DNA of 64,000 bases, taken from assembly GCA_035629335.1 (NCBI GenBank), contig DASPIB010000001.1, forward strand, positions 248,001 to 312,000. The letters run 5' to 3'. Both the position numbers and the translations under genes were made by a program. Numbering within the stretch: position 1 is the stretch's first letter; each line of letters starts with the position of its first letter. The DNA is from Verrucomicrobiia bacterium (GTDB lineage: Bacteria; Patescibacteriota; Saccharimonadia; Saccharimonadales; Saccharimonadaceae). The notes beneath the pieces were generated by a model. It worked only from the letters and a program-made list of their open reading frames with translations. It did no database searches and had not been told where the DNA came from. Shown in pieces: positions 35,227 through 43,550 of this stretch.

Positions 35227-36300
35227 ATGGCTCGTGTCTACGTAGGAATGAGCGGCGGCGTCGATAGTTCGGTAACGGCAGCCCTGTTGAAAGAACAGGG
35301 TCATGATGTGGTGGGCGTGTATATGAAAAACTGGACCCAAGACTTGCCAGGCATGAAATGCCCGTGGGCGGACGACCTAGCAGATGCCAAGCGCGTAGCG
35401 GTGCAGCTTGGTATTGATTTTAAGGTGTTCGATTTTCAGGCAGAATACAAGCAAAAAGTTGTTGACTACATGATCGAAGAATATAAGCTTGGTCGCACGC
35501 CTAACCCAGATATCATGTGCAACCAAGAGGTAAAGTTTAAACTGTTCCTTGAAACAGCGCTTGAAGATGGCGCAGATATGATTGCCACTGGCCACTATGC
35601 TCGTGTTCGCCATACGGCTGATGGCCGAGCAGAGCTGTTGATGGGCCTTGATGCCAACAAAGATCAATCATATTTTTTGTGTCGTATTAGCGAAGAGGCA
35701 CTCAAGAAAACTCTGTTTCCAGTGGGTGAACTCGAAAAACCGGAGGTTCGCCGCATCGCTGAAAGCCTTGGCCTAGTGACGGCTCGCAAGAAGGACTCTC
35801 AGGGTATTTGCTTTGTCGGTGAAGTTGGTATCAAGGATTTCCTAAGTGAATTCGTAGAAACCGAACCCGGCGCAATAGTTGACAAGCAAACCGGAAAAGT
35901 GATTGGCCAGCACGATGGAGCGCTATTTTATACCATTGGTCAGCGTCACGGCCTAAATGTTGGCGGCGGCTTGCCGTATTATGTTACTGGTAAGGATATT
36001 GAAAAAAATATCGTTTACGTTACGACCGATTTGAATGACAGTTCGCTATGGCGCAGTGAGCTAACGCTAAATTCGCTGCATTTTATCAACGAACCTGCCG
36101 AAAATGGCAAAACGTACACCATTCGCAGTCGTTATCGGGCGTCGCTTCATGAAGCGACCTTTACTGCCACAGCTGACGGATCGGCAATTCTAAAATTAGC
36201 CCAAGCTGAGCGCGCTATTACCGCTGGGCAATCGGCTGTGCTATATGATGGCGAACGAGTAGTCGGCAGCGGCATCGTCAGCGATTCTGTGTTAGACTAG
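35227..36300 (+). CDS. mnmA: tRNA-specific 2-thiouridylase
   Basis: 357 aa. ATP-dependent thiolation of U34 in tRNA-Glu/Gln/Lys. PP-loop SGGVDSS near the N-terminus; catalytic Cys pair in PDIMCNQEVKF and SQGICFVGE; central and C-terminal beta domains intact. The ATG follows directly on the previous stop. Sulfur is expected from the desulfurase two genes upstream. Confidence 0.95.
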   Translation: MARVYVGMSGGVDSSVTAALLKEQGHDVVGVYMKNWTQDLPGMKCPWADDLADAKRVAVQLGIDFKVFDFQAEYKQKVVDYMIEEYKLGRTPNPDIMCNQEVKFKLFLETALEDGADMIATGHYARVRHTADGRAELLMGLDANKDQSYFLCRISEEALKKTLFPVGELEKPEVRRIAESLGLVTARKKDSQGICFVGEVGIKDFLSEFVETEPGAIVDKQTGKVIGQHDGALFYTIGQRHGLNVGGGLPYYVTGKDIEKNIVYVTTDLNDSSLWRSELTLNSLHFINEPAENGKTYTIRSRYRASLHEATFTATADGSAILKLAQAERAITAGQSAVLYDGERVVGSGIVSDSVLD

Positions 36301-36347
36301 ATAGTACAGGCGGCAACGACCGTACAAACTGATAAGGAGGAAGTTAT

Positions 36348-36530
36348 ATGTTTGATGCAATAAAAGAATGGGTACAAAATTTATTTGGTGAGCAGATTCA
36401 GCAAACTGTCGAAGACACAGTGCAAAATGTCACCGAACAAGCGCAAGACATCCCGGGGCAAGTTACCGAACAAGTAGAGCAAGTAACGCAAACGGCTGAA
36501 GAAGCGAAGCAGCATATCCCAGGACAATAA
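36348..36530 (+). CDS. Small low-complexity helical protein (60 aa)
   Basis: After an amphipathic start (MFDAIKEWVQNLFGEQI) it consists of Gln/Glu/Val/Thr repeats with two IPGQ turns, similar to stress-type CsbD/LEA-like peptides. AAGGAGG lies about 6 nt before the ATG; a clear terminator follows. Function unknown. Confidence 0.7.
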   Translation: MFDAIKEWVQNLFGEQIQQTVEDTVQNVTEQAQDIPGQVTEQVEQVTQTAEEAKQHIPGQ

Positions 36531-36542
36531 ACTGCAGTAAAT

Positions 36543-36572
36543 AGACCTCATCTTTAGAGGTCTATTTTTCTT
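36543..36572 (+). terminator. Terminator of the 60-aa gene
   Basis: AGACCTC / GAGGTCT stem, 7-nt loop, then ATTTTTCTT. Confidence 0.9.
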
Positions 36573-36625
36573 GCAACGGCCGGGCGGCGATGCAAAATTC
36601 GCTGCTTTTTGCTGAGCTCCATATC

Positions 36626-36634
36626 TGTTATACT
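36626..36634 (+). promoter_or_regulatory. Extended -10 of alaS
   Basis: TGT-TATACT ends 9 nt before the ATG at 36644. No Shine-Dalgarno. Confidence 0.7.
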
Positions 36635-36643
36635 AAAGCTACT

Positions 36644-38536
36644 ATGAACGCCCAAGATATCCGAAAAGCCTATTTAGATTTTTTTAAAAAGCAACACCAT
36701 GCGGTTATTCCGCGTGCGCTGCTGGTGCCGCAAAATGATGCCACGACCTTGTTTACTGGCTCTGGAATGCAGCCGCTGATCCCGTATTTGCTTGGCGAAG
36801 CTCACCCCGAAGGCACTCGGTTGGTAAACAGCCAAACTTGTATTCGGGCCCAGGATATCGAAGAAGTGGGCGACCGTACTCACACGACTTTTTTTGAAAT
36901 GCTTGGTAACTGGAGCTTGGGTGATTACTCTAAAGAAGACCAAATCCGCTGGTTTTTTACCTTTTTAACCGAAAAAGTTGGGCTTGACCCACACAAATTA
37001 TACGTTACCTGTTTTATCGGTAGTAAAGAGCACAACATTCCACGCGATGACGAAGCTGCAGCGATCTGGCAGAAATTATTTGCTGAAAAGGGTATCGAAG
37101 CTAAAATTGCTGTGATCGGCTCGCAGGCCGACGGTGATAAGCGCGGCATTAAGGAAGGCGAGCGAATTTTCTTTTACGATGACGGCGAAAACTGGTGGAG
37201 TCGCAACGGCGGCATTGCCAGCACACCAATCGGCGACCCTTGCGGCCCTGATAGCGAAGTTTTTTATGATTTCGGCGAACAAAACCACGATACTAGCGTT
37301 GGCTTACCGCACCCAGCCAGCGATGGTGGCCGGTTTATGGAAATTGGCAACCAAGTGTTCATGCAGTATCGCCGCCTCGACGACGGTAGCTTTGAGCCGC
37401 TTGAAAAATTAAACGTCGACTATGGTGGTGGGCTTGAGCGAATTGCCGCTGCGGCCATTGATAGCCCTGACGTTTATAAAATTAGCTTGCTGTGGCCAAT
37501 CATCGAAAAACTCGAGCAGCTTTCGGGCAAGAAGTACGAAAGCCACACCAATGCCATGCGGGTAATCGCGGATCACTTGCGCGGCGCCACCTTCTTGGCA
37601 GTCGATGGCGTCAAACCGAGCAACAAGGAGCAGGGCTATGTCATGCGGCGCCTGGTTCGACGGGCGATTCGCTTTGCCTTTGATCTTGGTATTGAGCAAA
37701 ATTTCTTACCCGAAATTACCCCCGTTATTACAAATCTATACCACGACGATTACCCGGAAGTTGCAGCGAAACGCACTGAAATAATTGATATTCTTGTGCG
37801 CGAAGAAAAGGCCTTTCGAACGACAATCCGTAAAGGCATAAAAGAATTCAATAAACTCGCCGAAGAAAAAGAAGAAATCACCGGTTCCGATGTCTTTAAG
37901 CTGTACGATACATACGGCTTCCCGGTTGAACTCACCATCGAAGAAGCCTTTCATTGGAACAAACCGCTGGAAGCCAATTGGCGTAGTAATTTTGATCGGG
38001 CTATGCAAGAACAGCGCCAGCGCTCGCAAACCGCTAGTAAAGGCGTGTTTAAGGGTGGTCTCGGTGGCCAGACTCTGCAGCATAAAAAGTACCATACCGC
38101 AACCCATTTGATGTACCAAGCCTTGCGTGATGTACTTGGCGATCATGTTATTCAGCGAGGTAGTAATATTACCGAAGAACGCCTTCGATTTGATTTTTCG
38201 CACCCCGAAAAAGTCACTGCCGAGCAGCTCAAGCAAGTTGAAGATATCGTAAATGACCAAATTGCCAAAGATCTCAAGGTGTCGTATCAAGAGTACCCCA
38301 CCGAAGAAGCTTTAAAAATGGGGGCGCTTGGCCAATTTGGCGATCGTTACGGCGATACCGTCAAAGTTTACAAAATGATCGCCGATGATGCCAAAAAGCC
38401 ATTTAGCTTTGAGATTTGCGGTGGGCCGCATGTCGAGCATACCTTGCAGCTATTTGAAGACGGCAAGCGCTTCAAGATAATTAAAGAAGAAGCCAGTTCT
38501 GCTGGGGTTCGCCGTATTAAAGCTGTTTTAGCCTAA
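36644..38536 (+). CDS. alaS: Alanyl-tRNA synthetase, shortened form
   Basis: About 630 aa against ~870 in most bacteria. The catalytic domain is complete (MNAQDIRKAYLDFFKKQ..., FTGSGMQP, GDYSKEDQI, VDYGGGLERI). The editing site is present (HTATHLM, CGGPHVEHT). The ~110-residue beta-barrel that normally separates YDTYGFPVELT from HxxxH is missing, and so is the C-terminal C-Ala domain. The ATG at 36644 is fixed by the leaderless promoter. Confidence 0.93.
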   Translation: MNAQDIRKAYLDFFKKQHHAVIPRALLVPQNDATTLFTGSGMQPLIPYLLGEAHPEGTRLVNSQTCIRAQDIEEVGDRTHTTFFEMLGNWSLGDYSKEDQIRWFFTFLTEKVGLDPHKLYVTCFIGSKEHNIPRDDEAAAIWQKLFAEKGIEAKIAVIGSQADGDKRGIKEGERIFFYDDGENWWSRNGGIASTPIGDPCGPDSEVFYDFGEQNHDTSVGLPHPASDGGRFMEIGNQVFMQYRRLDDGSFEPLEKLNVDYGGGLERIAAAAIDSPDVYKISLLWPIIEKLEQLSGKKYESHTNAMRVIADHLRGATFLAVDGVKPSNKEQGYVMRRLVRRAIRFAFDLGIEQNFLPEITPVITNLYHDDYPEVAAKRTEIIDILVREEKAFRTTIRKGIKEFNKLAEEKEEITGSDVFKLYDTYGFPVELTIEEAFHWNKPLEANWRSNFDRAMQEQRQRSQTASKGVFKGGLGGQTLQHKKYHTATHLMYQALRDVLGDHVIQRGSNITEERLRFDFSHPEKVTAEQLKQVEDIVNDQIAKDLKVSYQEYPTEEALKMGALGQFGDRYGDTVKVYKMIADDAKKPFSFEICGGPHVEHTLQLFEDGKRFKIIKEEASSAGVRRIKAVLA

Positions 38537-38585
38537 TACTTTCGCCTCGCTAACAAGAGTAATCGTCAAAAATTGAGAAAATACC

Positions 38586-38619
38586 GGAGTCGCGTTGCCT
38601 AGCATAGGCAGGCGACTCC
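38586..38619 (-). terminator. Terminator between alaS and the 53-aa gene
   Basis: GGAGTCGC / GCGACTCC outer stem with TTGCCT/AGGCA inside. Minus-strand GGTATTTTCTCAATTTTT follows. Confidence 0.75.
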
Positions 38620-38658
38620 GGCGTGATCTCGGCCCAAATGCAGCTTGGCCAGAGCCCT

Positions 38659-38820
38659 TCAAGCGAACAGCTCCCCGACAAAAGTAATAATTGATTCGGC
38701 ACCGAGCCGAAGCCAACTAAGAACCGTTCCCACTGCAGCTGCGCTCTCCTCGGGCTGAGTGATCAACATGAACAAGCCAAATCCAATAGCGGTCCATTTA
38801 AGTACCTTTTTGATGTTCAT
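38659..38820 (-). CDS. Small amphipathic/membrane peptide (53 aa)
   Basis: ATG at 38820 with GGAGGAG 7 nt upstream, stop at 38659. Product begins MNIKKVLKWTAIGFGLFMLI, a short transmembrane helix, then AAAVGTVLSWLRLGAESIITFVG, a second hydrophobic helix. Too short to assign; single-gene unit with its own terminator. It could be a small membrane regulator or a toxin-like peptide. Function unknown. Confidence 0.6.
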   Translation of the reverse strand: MNIKKVLKWTAIGFGLFMLITQPEESAAAVGTVLSWLRLGAESIITFVGELFA

Positions 38821-38917
38821 CGAGCATCTCCTCCAAATAGTCAGGGGTGAGTCCGAGATCATCTCCAGTATGGCACGGCCACCCCAGAACTCGCAAGTAT
38901 CTATCTTGTTGAGCTTA

Positions 38918-38926
38918 TGGTATACT
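38918..38926 (+). promoter_or_regulatory. Extended -10 of the FtsA-like operon
   Basis: TGG-TATACT ends 11 nt before the ATG at 38938. No Shine-Dalgarno. Confidence 0.65.
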
Positions 38927-38937
38927 AAAACCAAATT

Positions 38938-40206
38938 ATGGTATTTGATAAACTAAAACAAACGATTACGCGTTCGGGGGAAAACAACGATAATCACTTC
39001 GTGGCGCTTGATATCGGCACCGAATTTGTCAAAGCGCTGATCGCTCGACTCGACGGCGACACAATTGAAATTATCGGTGCCGGGCGCTCCAGGCAAGATT
39101 TAAGCGATATGCACTCCGGGGCAATTGCTGATATCGGCGGCGTGGTACGAAACTGCGAAGAAGCTCTCGCTGAAGCCGAAGACCAAGCAGGTGTGCAAAC
39201 CAAAAGGGTGATCATCGGGATCGCTGGCGAGCTCGTGAAAGGCATGACCAATACCATTCGCTACAAACGACCGCAGCCAGACCGCGCGTTAGATGTTGCC
39301 GAAATGGAATTCATCATCGAAAAAGTTCAAGAACGCGCCCAAGTAAAAGCCCAAAAACAAGTGGCCTGGGAAACCGGCAACGAAGATGTTGAAGTAAAGC
39401 TAGTCAACAGTGCGATTGTTAGTATTCATATTGATGGCTATAAAGTCAGTAATCCAATCGGCTTTCAGGGTCGTGATGTTGCAATCCAGATCTACACGGC
39501 CTTTGCACCGATGGTGCATATTGGCGCCCTCGAGCGCACCGCCTCTGAGCTTGACCTTGATTTGATTGCGGTTGCTGCCGAGCCATTTGCGGTGTCACGA
39601 GCGGTGCTTGGCACCGATGCCAGCAGTACGTTTACCGCTATTCTAGCCGATGTCGGCGGTGGGACAACCGACATTGCCGTAGTCAGTGATGGCGGCGTTG
39701 AAGGTACAAAAATGTTCGGCATTGGCGGGCGCAGTTTTACCCGAACCATCGCCCACGACCTAGACGTGTCGTATCAGGATGCTGAAAAATTAAAAGTGAA
39801 TCTTGATACCGAGGCAATTAAACCATCAATCGCCAAAAAGATAGAAGCCGCGCTCGATAAAAACCTCGATGTCTGGATTAATGGAGTAGAACTCGCACTG
39901 AGCGAATTTGACTCGGTTGATCATCTTCCAAGCCGTATTCTTCTCTGTGGGGGTGGCTCGAGTCTTTCAAAGCTGGTGCAGCGGCTGGAATCAAGCGACT
40001 GGTACAAAGAGCTACCATTCACCCGAAAGCCGTCGGTGCACCATATTAAGCCAGCCGAAGTCATGGGGGTCACCGATAAAACCGGCGACGTCACCGACCA
40101 CACCTTTATAACGGCCATGGGGCTTTTAAGGGTCGGATATGATACCATAGTAGGCAGTCAGGGCGATAGCATAAAAGACAAATTGAACAAAATACTTCGC
40201 ATATGA
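38938..40206 (+). CDS. FtsA/PilM-like actin-fold ATPase
   Basis: 422 aa. Phosphate-1 loop FVALDIGTEFVKALIA, FtsA-style SHS2 insertion (SIHIDGYKVSNPIGFQGRDVAIQIYTAF), phosphate-2 ADVGGGTTDIAVV and adenosine loop ILLCGGGSSLSKL. The C-terminus IKDKLNKILRI could be an amphipathic membrane-targeting helix as in FtsA. It may be the cell's division FtsA or a PilM-type platform ATPase; the baseplate-J-like partner overlapping its stop speaks for an envelope assembly. No ftsZ in this window. Confidence 0.82.
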   Translation: MVFDKLKQTITRSGENNDNHFVALDIGTEFVKALIARLDGDTIEIIGAGRSRQDLSDMHSGAIADIGGVVRNCEEALAEAEDQAGVQTKRVIIGIAGELVKGMTNTIRYKRPQPDRALDVAEMEFIIEKVQERAQVKAQKQVAWETGNEDVEVKLVNSAIVSIHIDGYKVSNPIGFQGRDVAIQIYTAFAPMVHIGALERTASELDLDLIAVAAEPFAVSRAVLGTDASSTFTAILADVGGGTTDIAVVSDGGVEGTKMFGIGGRSFTRTIAHDLDVSYQDAEKLKVNLDTEAIKPSIAKKIEAALDKNLDVWINGVELALSEFDSVDHLPSRILLCGGGSSLSKLVQRLESSDWYKELPFTRKPSVHHIKPAEVMGVTDKTGDVTDHTFITAMGLLRVGYDTIVGSQGDSIKDKLNKILRI

Positions 40207-41834
40207 AAGACGTCATTTATATCGATATTGAAGACGACATCACCTCAATTATTGGCAAGGTGAAGTCGGCTAAGGCCAAAATTGTAGCTTTGGTACCACC
40301 TAAAAGAATTGGGGTACTGCAAAGTGTCGTAAACTTAAAGTTATTACAGCGCGCCGCCCAAGCCGACGATAAACGGCTCGTACTTATTACCAGTGAACAG
40401 TCACTGGCAAGCTTAGCTGCTGGGGTGAAAATACCAGTAGCCAAAAACTTACAATCCAAGCCTGAACTGGCGCCAATCACGGCGCTCGAAATTGACGACG
40501 AAGAAGTTATCAACGGCGAAGAGCTACCGGTGGGTGAGCTGGATGCCGCAGCCAAGCCCGCACCAACCACCGGCATCGAAAGCCCCAAAGCGGCAGCTGC
40601 CTTTGAGTCGTTACAAAAAACCCCGTCGACAAAATCTGGTGCTCCAACGCCCAAAATGTCAGCAAACAAAAATGCCAGTCGAATTCCTAACTTTGACAAG
40701 TTCCGCAAGTGGCTTTTCTTGGGTATTGGCGGCGGCTTGCTGCTGATATTGTTCTTGGTGTGGGCGATATTTTTTGCACCCCATGCAACCGTAGCGATTA
40801 CGGCTAAAACCACTCTTGTTAACATTGATCTTCCTCTTTCGCTTGATACCGACACCCCAACTGACCCTGAGAAGAACGCCATTCAGCCGCTTGCTGAAGA
40901 ACTGCGAAAAACCCAAACCGTCGATTTTCAGGCTACCGGTTCGAAGGAAGTTGGCGAAAAGGCATCTGGCAGTATGACGCTAACCAATGCCTCAAATAGT
41001 GACCCAATCGTGATTGAAGCCGGAACAGAATTCACCTCTGGGAATGGATTGGTATTCAAGAGTAACGCCGATGTCACTGTGCCAGGTGCCCGAATTGAAA
41101 ACGGGACAATTATTGGCGGACAAGCAAATGTTGGTGTGACCGCGGCCGCGATTGGTTCGGAGTACAATTTAGCGGCACAAAATTACACCTCGAGCAATCA
41201 AAGTGTATCGGCCAGTGGTGGCTCGATGACGGGCGGGTCTAAGCGCACCGTAAAAATCATTTCTCAAAATGATGTCAATCAAGCCCGCGAAAAAATTAAA
41301 GACCAGAATAATAATGATGCCAAAAATGAAATAAAAGCCCGATTTGGCGACGACGTCGTGGTGCTTGAAGACAGTTTTGTGACGACGGTTGGCGAACCCT
41401 CAGTCTCGCCAGCAGTTGGTCAGGAAGCCACCGCCGGTAAGTTAACAGTTGAAACAACCTACACCCTTTTGGCTGTTGCTAAGAAAGACGTCAAAGCACT
41501 GCTTGAAAACTTCTTACAAAAAGAGCTCGAAGGTAAAACCGATCAGCGCATCTATGAAAACGGTGAAAAAACGGTGCGCTTTAGCCGCTTCCAGCAAGAA
41601 GCGGGCAACTTAAGCGTTCGTTTAACCGCAGCCGGGCACATTGGCCCAGAAGTCAAAGAAAACGAATTAAAGCAGCAGCTTCAAGGTAAGCGGCTCGGAG
41701 AGATTCAGCAGCTTGTCGAAACTATTCCAGGTGTTGAAAATGTCGATGTCAGGTTCTCACCGTTTTGGGTAACGGCTGCACCAGGTGCCGATAAAATAAC
41801 AATTGAATTTGTTATCAAAAACAATGAACAGTAA
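40203..41834 (+). CDS. Membrane-anchored baseplate-J-like protein (543 aa)
   Basis: Residues 1-95 form a small alpha/beta domain (KIVALVPPKRIGVLQSVVNLKLL...LVLITSEQSLASLA). A Pro/Ala linker follows, then one transmembrane helix (WLFLGIGGGLLLILFLVWAIFF, about 178-200), then ~340 extracytoplasmic residues. In these, TGSKEVGEKASGSMTLTN...VIEAGTEFTSGNGLVFKSNADVTVP matches the baseplate J / gp47-type fold. Start overlaps the FtsA-like stop (ATGA). A cytoplasm-to-outside link driven by the ATPase is a reasonable guess. Confidence 0.7.
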   Translation: MKDVIYIDIEDDITSIIGKVKSAKAKIVALVPPKRIGVLQSVVNLKLLQRAAQADDKRLVLITSEQSLASLAAGVKIPVAKNLQSKPELAPITALEIDDEEVINGEELPVGELDAAAKPAPTTGIESPKAAAAFESLQKTPSTKSGAPTPKMSANKNASRIPNFDKFRKWLFLGIGGGLLLILFLVWAIFFAPHATVAITAKTTLVNIDLPLSLDTDTPTDPEKNAIQPLAEELRKTQTVDFQATGSKEVGEKASGSMTLTNASNSDPIVIEAGTEFTSGNGLVFKSNADVTVPGARIENGTIIGGQANVGVTAAAIGSEYNLAAQNYTSSNQSVSASGGSMTGGSKRTVKIISQNDVNQAREKIKDQNNNDAKNEIKARFGDDVVVLEDSFVTTVGEPSVSPAVGQEATAGKLTVETTYTLLAVAKKDVKALLENFLQKELEGKTDQRIYENGEKTVRFSRFQQEAGNLSVRLTAAGHIGPEVKENELKQQLQGKRLGEIQQLVETIPGVENVDVRFSPFWVTAAPGADKITIEFVIKNNEQ

Positions 41835-42249
41835 TCCCCATACTATAATTGCCCTTGATGTCGGCGAAAAAAGAATTGGTATTGCCCACGCTGATACCGC
41901 TGTTAAGTTTCCGGTACCATATGGGGCAATTGATGTCGATGGATTAGAGATGGAGCGCTTAAAGGAACTATTTGCTGAATTTGAGCCAGCCACGCTGGTT
42001 ATTGGCTTGCCGCGGAATCAGCAGGGCGAGGAAACGGCTCAAACGGAAGCAGTTAGATCGTTTGCTGCACGACTCGAGTTATTTCATATCCCGGTCGTGT
42101 TCCAGGATGAATCGTTGACGTCGGTGCTCGCTGAGAAATATCTTGCGGCACATAAAAAACGCTACTCTAAGGCCGATATTGACGCCCACGCAGCTGCTAT
42201 AATCCTAGGCGACTACCTAGAAGGGGTGCATCCATCAGATGGCGCTTAA
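41824..42249 (+). CDS. ruvX: Holliday-junction resolvase-like / pre-16S rRNA nuclease (YqgF)
   Basis: 141 aa from the ATG at 41824, overlapping the upstream gene by 11 bp. RNase-H fold: Asp in IIALDVGEKRIGIA, VIGLPRNQQGEETAQT, Glu in FQDESLTSVLA and Asp in KADIDAHAAAIIL. Essential in many bacteria for 16S rRNA 5'-end maturation. Overlaps mltG downstream by 11 bp, the usual ruvX-mltG pairing. Confidence 0.9.
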   Translation: MNSNPHTIIALDVGEKRIGIAHADTAVKFPVPYGAIDVDGLEMERLKELFAEFEPATLVIGLPRNQQGEETAQTEAVRSFAARLELFHIPVVFQDESLTSVLAEKYLAAHKKRYSKADIDAHAAAIILGDYLEGVHPSDGA

Positions 42250-43318
42250 ATTTGCCAAAAAGCGGCCCGCTGAGCCAAGCCTTAGTCTAAAACGCTCGAG
42301 GAAGCGCCTTTGGCTGGGGCTCGTTATCGGGCTGCTAGCAGTGCTGATCGCGGGGATTGTTGTCTGTGCACTGTGGTATCAGCAGGCGCTGCAACCGCGT
42401 GATCCAGCGGCAAATGAGAAAACTGTATTTACAGTCAAAACTGGCGAAACGGCCGAAGTAATAGGCGACAATCTCGAAACAAAAGGATTTATCAAGAGCA
42501 GCTTTGCTTTTCAGCTCTATGCTCAGTTTGCAAAAGTAAAGCACAAACTGCAAGCCGGTACTTATTCATTAAGCCCCGCCCAATCGGTAGCGGACATAAT
42601 AAAAAAGCTTACCTCAGGTGATACTGACCAATTTATGATAACAATTTTACCCGGTTCAACGTTAAAAGATATCAAGAAAACACTTGAGACGGCTGGATTT
42701 AGCGCCGATGAAATCGACCAAGCTCTCAACGCTTCGTACCAACATCCACTTTTGGCAGGTAAGCCAGCTCAAGCCACTTTAGAAGGCTATATATTCCCGG
42801 ATTCGTATCTGCTTGAGTCAGGCCAGAGTGCTTCGTCTCTACTTCAGCGGACGTTTGACACTTTTTACCAAAAGCTACAAACTGAAAAACTCTTGCCCGA
42901 GTTTGAAAAGCGCCAGCTGACCTTATATCAAGCCATAACCTTGGGTTCAATAATTCAAAAAGAGGTTGGCGAAGCCGATGCGAGCCAGGTTGCGCAGGTA
43001 TTCTATAGCCGTCTCGAAAAAGATATGCCACTCGGCGCCGATGCGACATTTATTTATGCCGCCGAGCTACTTGGTGTTGAGCCACGCGTCACCCTTGATT
43101 CGCCGTACAATACCCGCGAAGTCAAAGGTTTACCACCCGGCCCTATTGGAAACATGACCATCGCTATGTTAAAAGCTGTGGCATACCCAGCAGATGGCGA
43201 CTATCTCTTTTTTGTTAGTGGTGACGATGGCACTAATTACTTCTCAAGAACAGAGGCCGAGCACGAAGAATACACCCGCAAATACTGTATCAAGAACTGT
43301 TCGATCTTTCGAAACTAG
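42239..43318 (+). CDS. mltG: Endolytic murein transglycosylase
   Basis: 359 aa. N-terminal cytoplasmic tail and transmembrane helix (LWLGLVIGLLAVLIAGIVVCALW), LysM-like subdomain, then YceG domain: EGYIFPDSYLLE, catalytic Glu in LGSIIQKEVGEADAS, DSPYNTREVKGLPPGPIGN. Cleaves nascent glycan strands at the membrane, setting chain length. Last gene of the FtsA-like operon, which puts wall synthesis next to a division-type ATPase. Confidence 0.92.
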   Translation: MALKFAKKRPAEPSLSLKRSRKRLWLGLVIGLLAVLIAGIVVCALWYQQALQPRDPAANEKTVFTVKTGETAEVIGDNLETKGFIKSSFAFQLYAQFAKVKHKLQAGTYSLSPAQSVADIIKKLTSGDTDQFMITILPGSTLKDIKKTLETAGFSADEIDQALNASYQHPLLAGKPAQATLEGYIFPDSYLLESGQSASSLLQRTFDTFYQKLQTEKLLPEFEKRQLTLYQAITLGSIIQKEVGEADASQVAQVFYSRLEKDMPLGADATFIYAAELLGVEPRVTLDSPYNTREVKGLPPGPIGNMTIAMLKAVAYPADGDYLFFVSGDDGTNYFSRTEAEHEEYTRKYCIKNCSIFRN

Positions 43319-43334
43319 TATACTACAAAATATA

Positions 43335-43363
43335 TTGACTATTTAAGCAATAGTTGCTACAAT
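43335..43363 (+). promoter_or_regulatory. Full sigma70-type promoter of the LysM-CHAP gene
   Basis: TTGACT, 17-nt spacer, TACAAT, with TGC before the -10. It is one of the few promoters here with a good -35. Transcription should start near 43370, leaving ~170 nt of leader. Confidence 0.75.
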
Positions 43364-43369
43364 AGAAAT

Positions 43370-43550
43370 GCACTCGTAGTGTGCTATATTTGCGTGAAGC
43401 AGGTAGAGAATTCACCACGGGGCCAATCGACAAATGTCGTACGGATACTACACACTAAATAGTAATAATAACGAACGGTCGAATGTATCCTGTTCTTACC
43501 TGTAAGAAGAAAGACAAAGTAACGGTTGTAATGTGACAAATAATGTCACA
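43370..43550 (+). promoter_or_regulatory. Structured 5' leader of the LysM-CHAP gene
   Basis: TAGTGTG (43377) can pair with CACACTA (43451); inside are GTGAA/TTCAC and CGAC-AAAT-GTCG hairpins. GGATAC (43443) can instead pair with GTATCC (43485), and TTCTTA/TAAGAA forms a hairpin at 43493. The start codon lies in TGTGACA-AATAA-TGTCACA (43532-43550), next to a start-stop ATGTGA. No Shine-Dalgarno. No known riboswitch class recognised. Confidence 0.5.

Noticed and set aside
40203-41834. True phage or contractile-injection baseplate gene
   Set aside because: No sheath, tube or other tail genes are near, and the protein has an internal membrane helix and sits in a ruvX-mltG operon.
43370-43542. 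ydaO (c-di-AMP) or GEMM (c-di-GMP) riboswitch
   Set aside because: The conserved GGGGGAACC/GGGGTGAAT and GGCAAACC/CGCAAAG blocks are absent.
43532-43550. CRP-like site TGTGA...TCACA upstream of the CHAP gene
   Set aside because: The spacer is 9 nt instead of 6 and the repeat covers the start codon, so an RNA hairpin or another operator is more likely.
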